Source: Candidatus Rhodoferax randersensis (GTDB lineage Bacteria > Pseudomonadota > Gammaproteobacteria > Burkholderiales > Burkholderiaceae_C). Taken from it: a stretch of DNA of 64,000 nucleotides. A program made the translations under genes and the position numbers. Shown here one piece after another: positions 17,090 to 24,719 of the stretch. The notes under the pieces were generated by a model that saw nothing but the letters and a program-made list of their open reading frames with translations, searched no databases and was not told the origin of the DNA. The number at the start of each line of letters is the position of its first letter. The stretch's first letter is position 1. The DNA lies in NCBI GenBank assembly GCA_016718155.1, contig JADKEH010000002.1, positions 124,001-188,000 of the forward strand. The letters run 5' to 3'.

Positions 17090-17105
17090 TGCAAGGAGCG
17101 GGCCA
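17090..17105 (-). promoter_or_regulatory. Sigma-54 (-24/-12) promoter of hydrogenase operon
   Basis: On the minus strand the sequence TGGCCCGCTCCTTGCA matches TGGCACG-N4-TTGCA with one mismatch and exact GG/GC spacing. Transcription would start near 17079, giving a ~40-nt leader before hybO. An NtrC-type regulator gene at the far end of the cluster (1-276) is the expected activator. Confidence 0.8.
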
Positions 17106-17195
17106 GGCACTTCGCATTCACCAAGAAAACCGTCTGCACACAGGTATCCGCGTCGGCTGGCGGGTCTTTGTCGGGGTCAAAACAAATCTTGAAGC

Positions 17196-17215
17196 GGTTA
17201 ACAACTAACCGGTTA
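17196..17215 (-). promoter_or_regulatory. Candidate upstream activator site for hydrogenase promoter
   Basis: GGTTA-ACAAC-TAACC-GGTTA: overlapping inverted repeats including the perfect 10-bp palindrome TAACCGGTTA (17206-17215). It lies about 90-125 bp upstream of the sigma-54 promoter, a normal distance for an NtrC-family enhancer. The match to a HoxA site is inferred, not known. Confidence 0.4.
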
Positions 17216-17377
17216 ACTATCCAGTTGGCGGTGCTGCAGACCACGCCACCATCTGACCCGACCGCCGCTACCATTGGCGCGCGTCGCAGATTGCGCGCGG
17301 GCATGGTTCTTGTGTAGCTGCTCGCGTGCCCGGTTTGACCGGGCCGACTTCAACCCGCGCCCGATCCGAGGGACCCC

Positions 17378-18214
17378 ATGGAATTGCCCACTGACTGGAT
17401 TGCCCTGTTGACGCTGGTCTTTGTGCTGGGCGCCAAACACGGCCTGGATGCTGACCATCTGGCCACCATCGACGGGCTGACGCGCTTCAACCTGCGCCGC
17501 TGCGCTGGGCACGCCCGTTGGTGCGGCTCACTGTTCTCACTGGGCCACGGCAGCATCGTGATGCTGATCGCCCTGGGCGTGGGTGCCGCCTCGGACCAGT
17601 GGCAGGTGCCAACCTGGCTGGAGAGTCTGGGCACCTGGATCTCGATCATTTTTCTGACCCTGCTGGGCGGGCTCAATCTGCGCGCCGTGCTGACCACGGC
17701 GCCCGATGCGGTGGTGGCGCCAGTGGGCCTCAAGGCCGGACTGCTGGCACGGCTGCAGTCCACCTCGCACCCGCTGGCAATTGCTGCGGTGGGCGCGCTC
17801 TTTGCCCTGTCTTTTGACACCATCAGCCAGGCCGCGCTGTTTGCCATGACCGCCACCCGACACGGCGGCGTGGGCCATGCGTTGGCCCTGGGCCTGAGCT
17901 TCACCGCCGGCATGCTGGTGATGGACGGTATCAATGGCCTGTGGATCGCCCGCCTGCTACGCCGCGCCGACCACCACGCGCGCATCGCCTCGCGGGTGAT
18001 GGGGCTGGCGGTGGCCCTGATCAGTTTCGCGGTGGCCGGATTCGGCTTGGCGCGTTGGCTGCATGCCGATGTTGCCGCCTGGTACGACGGCAAGGAACTG
18101 GCGGTGGGCGCCAGCGTGATCGTGCTGTTGAGCTTGAGCTTCCTGGCGGCGCGCTCACTCGCCCCTCAGGCGTCCACTCCCAGCAGTAGCCGGTTGTCCG
18201 CTTCGAAACGGTAG
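17378..18214 (+). CDS. NiCoT-family nickel/cobalt permease (HoxN/NixA-like)
   Basis: 278 aa with about eight membrane segments. The family signature is clear: KHGLDADHLATIDGLTR (TM2 motif H-x4-DH) and SLGHGSIVM (TM3), plus ALSFDTISQAALFAM. It imports Ni2+ for the adjacent hydrogenase. It is divergent from hybO and shares the ~340-bp intergenic region with the sigma-54 promoter. A small hairpin, GCCCGG-TTTGA-CCGGGC, sits at 17328-17344 in its leader. The last 49 bp overlap the convergent Rieske gene. Confidence 0.93.
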   Translation: MELPTDWIALLTLVFVLGAKHGLDADHLATIDGLTRFNLRRCAGHARWCGSLFSLGHGSIVMLIALGVGAASDQWQVPTWLESLGTWISIIFLTLLGGLNLRAVLTTAPDAVVAPVGLKAGLLARLQSTSHPLAIAAVGALFALSFDTISQAALFAMTATRHGGVGHALALGLSFTAGMLVMDGINGLWIARLLRRADHHARIASRVMGLAVALISFAVAGFGLARWLHADVAAWYDGKELAVGASVIVLLSLSFLAARSLAPQASTPSSSRLSASKR

Positions 18215-18699
18215 GCCGGAATCACCAGGTTGGCTGTGGCCGGCCCGGCCTTGAAGACCCGGCCGGCCAGGTCGTAGCTGGAGGCATGACAGGGACACAA
18301 GAAGCCGGTCTCACCCTGCAGATTCGGCGCGCAGCCCTGGTGCGTGCACAGCCCAATAGCCACGAAGATGTCGGGACGCAGCGAGCGATGCCGGTTCTGA
18401 CAGCTCGGTGGCTGCATCGATTGCTGCGAATCGGGGTCAGCCAGCCCGCCCTCGTGCGCGGCCAGCGCGGCCACGGCCACCGCCGAGCGGCGCAGCACCC
18501 AAACCGGCTTGCCCTGCCACTCCACGGTGCGCAGTTTGCCTTCGGGCAGGTCGCCCAACTCAACCGTCAGTGGCGCACCATGCGGGTGGGGAATCACCAC
18601 ACCGCTTGGGCGCAGCACCATCGCGGCGCCGGCCGCCAAGGCACTCGCCGTGGCGGCAATCATGATTCGACGCCGCTGCGTCTTTCCGGATCGTTCCAT
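18166..18699 (-). CDS. Orphan Rieske [2Fe-2S] protein
   Basis: 177 aa from the ATG at 18699, behind AGGAGGTGG. An RRR-containing N-terminus precedes one hydrophobic segment (IMIAATASALAAGAAMVL), as in Tat-dependent Rieske proteins. Cluster ligands are CTHQGC and CPCH; the latter continues ASSYD where GS is commonest. It resembles the bc1 iron-sulfur subunit, but no cytochrome b or c1 gene is adjacent. An electron-transfer role beside the hydrogenase is possible but unproven. Its 3' end overlaps the nickel permease gene tail-to-tail. Confidence 0.85.
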   Translation of the reverse strand: MERSGKTQRRRIMIAATASALAAGAAMVLRPSGVVIPHPHGAPLTVELGDLPEGKLRTVEWQGKPVWVLRRSAVAVAALAAHEGGLADPDSQQSMQPPSCQNRHRSLRPDIFVAIGLCTHQGCAPNLQGETGFLCPCHASSYDLAGRVFKAGPATANLVIPAYRFEADNRLLLGVDA

Positions 18700-18779
18700 C
18701 AACCACCTCCTGGGCGGAGATTGTCGCGGCTTCTCGATCCGACACGGGCTCGTGCCCACCCAACATCACGAAAGAGCAC

Positions 18780-18915
18780 CGTCATTGCGAGCCTCCCGAA
18801 TCCGGGCCGATCCCGCAGACGGACCTTGACCCCCTATCGTCATCGCGAGGCCGTAGGCCGTGCGATCCAGGTATTTTGGCGGCCTGGATTGCTTCACTGC
18901 GTTCGCAATGACGAT
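18780..18915. repeat. REP-like repeat cluster between Rieske and ROK genes
   Basis: CGTCATTGCGAG at the left and CGCAATGACGATG at the right bracket a composite of the GAGCCTCCCGAATCCGGGCC module and a second palindrome (ATCGCGAGGCCGTAGGCCG ... GGATTGCTTCACTGCGTTCG). It is homologous to 9.5 and 23.3 kb. Non-coding. Confidence 0.75.
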
Positions 18916-18926
18916 GTTCTTTCGCA

Positions 18927-19961
18927 TTAACTCGTGACCAGCGCCAGCGCCGCGTAATCACCCACCTTGTCACCCAGCCCGGCGGCAACCAGTTCGCAAC
19001 CTGCGGTCAGGGCCGGCAACTTGCCGCGCACCTGGGCGCGCAACTTGGGCAACAGGAAATCGCGGTGGTGCCAGAACACGCTGCCGCCCAGGCTGATGCG
19101 TTGCAAGTCCAGCGTGACCACCAGGTTGTACAGGGTGCGACCCATGACGCGGCACAGCTCATCGACAATCGCCAGCGCTGGTGCGTTACCGTCGCGAGCA
19201 GCGCCGAGCAGGATGGCGGCATCGGAGAAACCTTGCGACGCAAAGCGCCGCGCGATGGCGTTGCCCGCCACCAGGCCTTCCACGTCCCCCACATTGCCGC
19301 AACCGCATAGCGCATCCTGGTTGTCACTGACGAACAGGTGGCCGGCGTGGCCGGCATTGCCGTTCTTGCCGCGCAGCACGTGGCCATCGACACACAGGCC
19401 CACGCCAATGCCGGTGCTCCAGGTGACGTAGGCGCAATTGGCCAAGGGCTGGCCGTCCACTTGCAGGGCGCCCCAGCGCCGCTCGGCCTGCAGCGCGCCA
19501 ATGCCATCGTTCTCCACCCGCACCTTGGCAAACACCTGGCGCAACGACGCCTCCAGCACGGCGGTGAGCCAGTCGTTGGGCAAGCCGCGCGCCCGGCCCG
19601 CCAAGCCGCCACAGATGTTGGGGGCCGCCAGTTCCACGCAGCCCTGATTGAGCACGAAGGGGCCACACGAGGACACGCCCACGGCGTCCAGCTCGGCGCT
19701 GGACAGGCCCAGGCTGGCGCAACTCTGCGCGATCAGGCGCAGCACCTGCTGACCCAGCGCGTCGCGTTCGCCCTGCGTCACCGTGGGCTCGGTCACACGA
19801 CCGCGCACACCCTGCTGGTCGGCAATGCTGACCGCCACCTTGGTGCCGCCCACGTCGACACAAGCCACCGGCTGCGCACCCACGGCCAGGCGAAACGGGT
19901 TGCCGAGATCGGTCATGACCGTCGGTCCCGCGAACACCGCATCAAGTACGTCCGTAGTCAT
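18927..19961 (-). CDS. ROK-family sugar kinase-like protein
   Basis: 344 aa. The ATP-binding motif is CVDVGGTKVAVSI (residues ~34-46), with GVSSCGPF and the catalytic Asp in RVENDGIGAL. In the ROK zinc motif GHAGH...CGCGNVGDVE, the position that is normally the third cysteine (GCxE) is Asp. The substrate cannot be read from sequence; glucose, fructose or a mannose-like sugar are candidates. It overlaps the cupin gene upstream by 20 bp, so the two are coupled. The changed zinc ligand may weaken the metal site. Confidence 0.85.
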   Translation of the reverse strand: MTTDVLDAVFAGPTVMTDLGNPFRLAVGAQPVACVDVGGTKVAVSIADQQGVRGRVTEPTVTQGERDALGQQVLRLIAQSCASLGLSSAELDAVGVSSCGPFVLNQGCVELAAPNICGGLAGRARGLPNDWLTAVLEASLRQVFAKVRVENDGIGALQAERRWGALQVDGQPLANCAYVTWSTGIGVGLCVDGHVLRGKNGNAGHAGHLFVSDNQDALCGCGNVGDVEGLVAGNAIARRFASQGFSDAAILLGAARDGNAPALAIVDELCRVMGRTLYNLVVTLDLQRISLGGSVFWHHRDFLLPKLRAQVRGKLPALTAGCELVAAGLGDKVGDYAALALVTS

Positions 19962-20319
19962 CGCTCATTCTCTCAATATCGTCTTCGCCGAGGTAATTTC
20001 CAAACTGCACTTCGACAATCTCCACCGGCTCCCGCGTCCGGTTGGCCAGGCGGTGCACCTCGCCCAAGGCAATGTCCACGTGCTGCCCCACGCCCAGCTC
20101 CAGCGACCGTGCGCCCACCGAGATATGCGCCTGCCCGCACACCACCACCCAGTGCTCGGCGCGCTGGTGGTGGCGTTGCAGGCTGATTTGCTGGCCCGGC
20201 AAGACCCGGATGCGCTTGATCTTGTGACCCGGCACCTCGGACAAAGTTTCGAACCAGCCCCAGGGGCGCGCGGTCCGATCGGTGCATGCGGCGGCAGTGG
20301 AGAGGTTCATGGTGGGCAC
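19942..20319 (-). CDS. Cupin protein, phosphomannose isomerase type II-like domain
   Basis: 125 aa. RPWGWFETL, KRIRVLPGQQISLQRHHQRAEHWVVV (cited in part) and GEVHRLANR are the cupin motifs of the C-terminal isomerase domain of ManC/PMI-II proteins. Metal ligands HH...E...H are present. It is a stand-alone domain without a nucleotidyltransferase half. It is the first gene of a pair with the ROK kinase, suggesting sugar-phosphate interconversion (kinase then isomerase). Confidence 0.85.
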   Translation of the reverse strand: MPTMNLSTAAACTDRTARPWGWFETLSEVPGHKIKRIRVLPGQQISLQRHHQRAEHWVVVCGQAHISVGARSLELGVGQHVDIALGEVHRLANRTREPVEIVEVQFGNYLGEDDIERMSDDYGRT

Positions 20320-20329
20320 GGTGAATCAG

Positions 20330-20439
20330 TTGAGTGCGCCATGCTAAACCCCAAACAGACCCGCCTGTTACGAGGGCGTTACCAGTCTCGGCCAGCGCTG
20401 CCGTTTGGATGTAGATGGAACACAGGCTGGCGCACTCAA
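20330..20439. repeat. 12-bp inverted repeat flanking the cupin/CDF intergenic gap
   Basis: TTGAGTGCGCCA (20330-20341) is perfectly complementary to TGGCGCACTCAA (20428-20439), separated by 86 nt. The right arm overlaps the CDF gene's stop codon. No gene lies between. Function unknown. Confidence 0.5.
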
Positions 20440-21080
20440 TGCGCATGCCCAGCCGCCGCGCTTGCCCGCAATTCGCCCCGCGCCTGCCGCAGCACCTGCC
20501 AGCCGCCCCACAGCGCCAGCGTGGACATGACGGCGGCCACGGCCAGGTCGGGCCAGGCGGTGCCGGTGCCCAGCACACCCAGCGCGGCGCCCATCACGGC
20601 GATGTTGCCGATGGCGTCGTTGCGCGAACACAGCCAGACGCTGCGCATGTTGGCGTCGCCCTCGCGAAAGGCGTACAGCATCCAGGCCACCGACACGTTG
20701 GTGGCCAGCGCCAAGGCGCCCACCACACCCATGGTCGCCGCGTCAGGCACGCCGCCGCCCAGTGCCGCCCAGATTGCCCGGCCCAACACGAACAAGCCGA
20801 ATGCCATCATGCTGAGTGCCTTGAGCTGGGCCGCACGGGCGCGCCAGGTCAAGGCCGCTGACAACACGGCCAGCGAGACACCGTAGTTCATCGCATCGCC
20901 AGCAAAGTCAATCGCATCGGCCAGCAGCGAGAGCGAGCCCGAGCGGTAGCCGCCGACCAGCTCGACTGCGAACATGGCCGCGTTGAGCACCAGGGCGATC
21001 CACAGAATGCGCCGATAGCGCGGCAGGTTCTGGATTTGCTTGGCTTTTGGTGTGTCGTGTTCGCAGCAGTGGGCGGCCAT
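20436..21080 (-). CDS. CDF-family cation efflux transporter with unusual ligand set
   Basis: 214 aa, short for the family: a membrane domain of about six helices with almost no C-terminal cytoplasmic domain. The N-terminus MAAHCCEHD is metal-binding in character. The TM2 motif is D58-x3-D62 instead of HxxxD, and the TM5 motif reads C151-x3-D155 where HxxxD is usual. It is preceded by a MerR/CadR-like promoter, which implies induction by a toxic divalent metal. It probably exports a soft metal or cobalt; the exact ion is unknown. Confidence 0.8.
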   Translation of the reverse strand: MAAHCCEHDTPKAKQIQNLPRYRRILWIALVLNAAMFAVELVGGYRSGSLSLLADAIDFAGDAMNYGVSLAVLSAALTWRARAAQLKALSMMAFGLFVLGRAIWAALGGGVPDAATMGVVGALALATNVSVAWMLYAFREGDANMRSVWLCSRNDAIGNIAVMGAALGVLGTGTAWPDLAVAAVMSTLALWGGWQVLRQARGELRASAAAGHAH

Positions 21081-21104
21081 GGTATCGATCAGAGGTAAAA
21101 CCCT

Positions 21105-21135
21105 ATTGGAAACCCTGAAGCCGCTCGAGAGTCAA
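21105..21135 (-). promoter_or_regulatory. MerR-family (CadR/PbrR-type) promoter-operator of CDF gene
   Basis: On the minus strand, -35 TTGACT and -10 TCCAAT are separated by 19 bp. The spacer dyad ACTCT-N11-AGGGT matches the layout of CadR/PbrR-regulated promoters, with the elongated spacer that MerR activators correct. The -10 ends 25 bp before the CDF start. No merR gene is in the window. Confidence 0.65.
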
Positions 21136-21170
21136 GCCCCGGCTGCACAAAGGGCCATCAGCGCGGCATT

Positions 21171-21668
21171 TCAAGCCAGTGGGCCTGCATCCTTGAGTAG
21201 CCATTCAATCAACCCATCGTTGATCGCCGACGGCGCGCCGCGCCAGACAATCGTGTGGTTCTTGTCAATGAACAAGGCGTACGGCAAACCAAAGATACGT
21301 AGGTTTTCGTGCAGCTTGCCGTCCAGATCGATGGCAACCGGGTAGTGAAACGGCACCATCTTCATGAAGCGCTCCACCACCTCTTGCTTCTCCTGCGTGA
21401 CGCCGATGATTGCCAGGCCGCGTGCAGCGTATTTGTGATGGAAGGTGTTGAGTTTGGGAATCGACTCCCGACACGGCGCGCACCAGGTGGCCCAAAAATC
21501 GACCAGCTGCAACCTTGCCAACGGATCCGGCGCGGCGCCCAGAAACTTGAGATCATGCGTGGGCAAAGGCTTTCCCACGGTGCCGCCATTGAGCCAGTCG
21601 AGAATGCCAGCACGCGCGGCAACCGGCAGGCAAAGCGCCCAGGCGAGGATTGATCGACGCAGCATCAT
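21171..21668 (-). CDS. TlpA/ResA-like periplasmic thioredoxin
   Basis: 165 aa from the ATG at 21668, which gives a classical signal peptide (LRRSILAWALCLPVAARA). The redox motif WCAPC lies in VDFWATWCAPCRESIPKLN. GVTQEKQEVVERF and FGLPYALFIDK are TlpA-family segments with the cis-Pro. Such proteins reduce disulfides in the periplasm, often for cytochrome c maturation; no ccm gene is adjacent. The start has no strong ribosome-binding site. Confidence 0.88.
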   Translation of the reverse strand: MMLRRSILAWALCLPVAARAGILDWLNGGTVGKPLPTHDLKFLGAAPDPLARLQLVDFWATWCAPCRESIPKLNTFHHKYAARGLAIIGVTQEKQEVVERFMKMVPFHYPVAIDLDGKLHENLRIFGLPYALFIDKNHTIVWRGAPSAINDGLIEWLLKDAGPLA

Positions 21669-21765
21669 GGCCGCAGTGTGCCGGTTTTCCGCCCGCCCTG
21701 CTGCGCCGGTGGGCTTGCCGTGCCCGCCATGGCGCACAATCTTGAGCACCTATCCAGGAGACACC

Positions 21766-22554
21766 ATGGTACGTCGCTCCTCTGCCGTTTGCCGGCTGAC
21801 TGTCCTGTGCGGCCTGTTGGTTGCTGTCCACGCCGCATCCTGGGCGCAGCAGTTGACCATCCTGACCGAACTCAATCCGCCCACTCAGATCAAGCTGCCA
21901 AATGGCGAACTGGGTGGTCCGGCGGTGGAAGTCGTTCGGGAGATCCAGCGAAGGGTCAACAACACCGACCCAATCGATCTTGTCCCGTGGGCACGCGGCT
22001 ACCGGCTGGTGGAGACTCAAGCCAACACCGCGCTGTTCATCATGGCGCGCACCGCCTCACGCAATCCGCAGTTTCAGTGGATCGGACCGTTTACCGAGGC
22101 AGCCTACGCCCTGTACGTGAAGGCCGACTCCAAGATTGTCTTGCGCAGCCTGGACGACGCCAAACAGTTGAAATCCATTGGCGTGTACCGTGATGACGCG
22201 CGCGACCAGATGCTCACCCAAGCCGGGTTCACCAACCTGGACCGGACGGTGGAGAACATTTCCAACCTGCGCAAACTGATGCTGGGACGTGTCGACGCCT
22301 TCGCGTCCTCCAATGTGGCCATCGACGAACTACTGTCTCGCGGCGGCCTTGCGCGCGACAGTGTTCGAGAGGCGCTACCGCTAATGAAGGTCCAGACCTG
22401 GCTGGCTTTCTCCAGACAAACGCCCGAAGACACGGTCCGGGCGTGGGCAGACGCACTGGAATCCATGAAGAAGGACAAGACCTTCGAGGCGATCATGGCA
22501 TCCGGAATTCCCGGCTGGACCCCTCCCGGCAAACCGGTGACCCAGTTCCCCTAG
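21766..22554 (+). CDS. Periplasmic solute-binding protein, family 3
   Basis: 262 aa. A signal peptide (LTVLCGLLVAVHAASWA) is followed by a family 3 fold: LTILTELNPPTQI, then VPWARGYRLVETQANTALF and KSIGVYRDDARDQML. AGGAG precedes the ATG. No ABC transporter genes are adjacent, so it could be an orphan binding protein or an amino-acid or redox-ligand sensor subunit. The ligand is unknown. Confidence 0.8.
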   Translation: MVRRSSAVCRLTVLCGLLVAVHAASWAQQLTILTELNPPTQIKLPNGELGGPAVEVVREIQRRVNNTDPIDLVPWARGYRLVETQANTALFIMARTASRNPQFQWIGPFTEAAYALYVKADSKIVLRSLDDAKQLKSIGVYRDDARDQMLTQAGFTNLDRTVENISNLRKLMLGRVDAFASSNVAIDELLSRGGLARDSVREALPLMKVQTWLAFSRQTPEDTVRAWADALESMKKDKTFEAIMASGIPGWTPPGKPVTQFP

Positions 22555-22578
22555 TGCTGGCTGGCGCCACCCGTTCCC

Positions 22579-23016
22579 TCAGCGCAACTGCCCCTGCACC
22601 CAGCGCACGATGTTCGCCGCACCCATGGCACCCGCTTGCCTGGCCACCTCACGCCCATTCACGAACAGCGCCAGGGTCGGGATACTGCGAATGTTGTAAC
22701 GCGCGCCCAGGCTTTGCACCGCCTCGGTATCCACCTTGGCCAGGCGCACACGCGGCTCCAGCTGGGCGGCAGCCTGCTCAAAGGCCGGCGCCATCTGGCG
22801 GCAGGGCGCGCACCACGGCGCCCAGAAGTCGACCAGCACCGGAATGTGGCTGCGCTGAACATGCCGCTCAAAGGCAGCTTCGTCCAGCGCCACCGGATGG
22901 GCCGTGAACAGGGGCTGGTGGCACTGGCCACAGTCAGGCGCGTTGGCGAGATCAGCCTGTGCGACGCGGTTGGTGGTGTGGCAGTGCGGGCAGACGATGT
23001 GCAGTTTTTCGGTCAT
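22579..23016 (-). CDS. trxC: Thioredoxin 2 (TrxC)
   Basis: 145 aa. An N-terminal zinc module, CPHC and CGQC (residues ~10-30), precedes a thioredoxin domain with WCAPC and SIPTL. This matches TrxC of proteobacteria, a zinc-binding cytoplasmic thioredoxin induced by oxidative stress. The ATG at 23016 follows GGAGGAGAGG. It is convergent with the solute-binding protein gene. Confidence 0.94.
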   Translation of the reverse strand: MTEKLHIVCPHCHTTNRVAQADLANAPDCGQCHQPLFTAHPVALDEAAFERHVQRSHIPVLVDFWAPWCAPCRQMAPAFEQAAAQLEPRVRLAKVDTEAVQSLGARYNIRSIPTLALFVNGREVARQAGAMGAANIVRWVQGQLR

Positions 23017-23079
23017 GAACCTCTCCTCCATCCCATGCACATGCGTCCACCCGGCCAGGATTCAAGATCGCCGGGCGGA

Positions 23080-23274
23080 CTACAGGACTCTTGCCAGCAG
23101 ACTGGCCACCAGCGTCAGCAGCACGGTGGAGGCCAGGGGGACGAAGCACTCGCGCCCCCACAGCTTGAAACGAAAGTCCCCTGGCAGGCGACCCACGCCA
23201 AAACGCGCCAGAAATGGCAGCAGCCAGTTGATCAGCAACAGTGCCAGAAAGGTAACGAACAGCCAACGAATCAT
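23080..23274 (-). CDS. DUF2905 small membrane protein
   Basis: 64 aa: one N-terminal and one C-terminal membrane helix around RFGVGRLPGDFRF, the signature of DUF2905. AAGGAAGG lies before the ATG at 23274. Function unknown. It is just upstream of trxC on the same strand and may be co-transcribed. Confidence 0.88.
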   Translation of the reverse strand: MIRWLFVTFLALLLINWLLPFLARFGVGRLPGDFRFKLWGRECFVPLASTVLLTLVASLLARVL

Positions 23275-23316
23275 GAAACCTTCCTTATTGACGCTTCCAA
23301 AATGGATCACGGCAGA

Positions 23317-23465
23317 CCCGTCACCGCGAGCCTCCCGAATCCGGGCCGATACCGCACACGGACCTTGAACCTGATGGCGTCACTGCGATTGCCGCGTCGC
23401 TGGCGCTCCCTACGAATACCGCGGGGTCCTGGATTGCTTCACTTCGTTCGCAATGACGACCGGTT
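23317..23465. repeat. REP-like repeat cluster
   Basis: Contains CGCGAGCCTCCCGAATCCGG with the CACACGGACCTTGAACCTG module, then GGATTGCTTCACTTCGTTCG and CAATGACGACCGGTTCATGG. These are the same modules as at 9.5 and 18.8 kb. The following stretch to 23567 has no gene that I can support. Confidence 0.75.
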
Positions 23466-23567
23466 CATGGAAAGCGCAGCGCGCTGCCGTGAATTCAGGA
23501 AGTCTCCGTAGTCAGTTGGGGACAGCGAACTGCCCACTTCGTGTAAATCCGGTCTGTCTCGCCAACC

Positions 23568-24701
23568 TTAGAGTCTATGGGTGCGGTCACCCTGGGCGAA
23601 GCCGAGGGCGTCCCAGGGCTCGCCCTTGCACAGGCCAATCACCTTGAACAGTTCGCCCATTTCGTGCTCCATGATCAGCCGCTGCGCGTTGGCACGCTCG
23701 GGCAGACTGGCCGCCGCGAGCAAATCAACCAGACCGCAATTCATCAGGAAGCGGGCCTGGGTGCAGTAGCCCAGCACGTTCAGCCCGGCGTTCTGCGCGG
23801 CCAGTGCAATGCCGGTGAAATTGACGTGGGCCGTGATGTCCTTCAGACCCGGATCGGCCAGCGGGTCGGGGTCGGCGCGGTGCGCGCGGTGGCACATCAC
23901 CGTGCCCATGTGGCGCTGGGGGTGGTAGTACTCGGCCTCGGGAAAACCATAGTCGATCAGAAACACGGCACCGGCCACCAGCTTGTCGGCCAGCGTGGCT
24001 ACGAAGGCCTCGGCCTGGGGATGGACTTCGGTCAGATAGTCGTGCCCGCCTTCGATCTCCAGCGGTGGCCGCAGATCGGTCGGCTGGTCTTGCCAAACGA
24101 AGCCCAACTGGTTCGCCGCCAGCGCCACACCCCGCTCGTGCCACTGCCCCGCCACGCGGGCCAGCAGCTTGACCGGCATGGCGTCCAGCACTTCGTTGCC
24201 CAGCACCACGCCGCGCATCGCGGGGGGGAGTTCGCTGGCCCAGTGCACCACGTCGCCATGCCTGGCCAGCGTGCGCTGCTGGCGCTCGCGCAGGCTGCCC
24301 GACAGGTCGACGATGGTGTAGCGTCGCAGCGGCACGCCCTGGGCCTGCAGCGTGTCGAGCAGTTGCAGCGCGAGGGCGCCCGAGCCGGCGCCGAATTCCC
24401 ACACCTCATCGGTTTGCGTGACCTGCAGGGCTTGCGCCACCTGCTTGGCAAGGGTTCGGCCAAACAGGGGACTCAGCTCGGGGGCGGTGACGAAATCGCC
24501 GCCGGCCCCTGCCCCTTGCGTCTGCGCGCCGGCCGGCATCTGGCTGAAGACCACGCCATGATTGGCGTAGTAGCCCAAGCCGGGCGTGTACAGAGCCAGC
24601 GCCATGTAGCGGTCGAAACCGATCCGGCCACCCTCGGCGCCAATCACCTTGGCAATCGCGCTGTGCAGGGGGGCCGTTAAACTGTAGGGTGTTGTCGTCA
24701 C
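23568..24701 (-). CDS. MidA/NDUFAF7-like SAM-dependent methyltransferase (DUF185)
   Basis: 377 aa from a GTG at 24701 (VTTTPYSLTAPL). The Rossmann motif is EFGAGSGALALQLL. Family signatures are DFVTAPELSPLFG, GNEVLDAMPVKLL and FLIDYGFPEAEYYHP. The mitochondrial homologue methylates an arginine of a complex I subunit; the bacterial role is less clear. It is divergent from the pteridine reductase gene with only 18 bp between starts. A longer upstream reading frame is antisense to that gene and was not used. Confidence 0.88.
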   Translation of the reverse strand: MTTTPYSLTAPLHSAIAKVIGAEGGRIGFDRYMALALYTPGLGYYANHGVVFSQMPAGAQTQGAGAGGDFVTAPELSPLFGRTLAKQVAQALQVTQTDEVWEFGAGSGALALQLLDTLQAQGVPLRRYTIVDLSGSLRERQQRTLARHGDVVHWASELPPAMRGVVLGNEVLDAMPVKLLARVAGQWHERGVALAANQLGFVWQDQPTDLRPPLEIEGGHDYLTEVHPQAEAFVATLADKLVAGAVFLIDYGFPEAEYYHPQRHMGTVMCHRAHRADPDPLADPGLKDITAHVNFTGIALAAQNAGLNVLGYCTQARFLMNCGLVDLLAAASLPERANAQRLIMEHEMGELFKVIGLCKGEPWDALGFAQGDRTHRL

Positions 24702-24719
24702 CCCCGAATTGTCCCCTGA

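Noticed and set aside
17304..17318. Second sigma-54-like match before the nickel permease (TGGTTCTTGTGTAGC)
   Set aside because: GG/GC spacing fits, but both boxes deviate strongly from consensus (TAGC for TTGC, TTC for CAC); too weak to claim.
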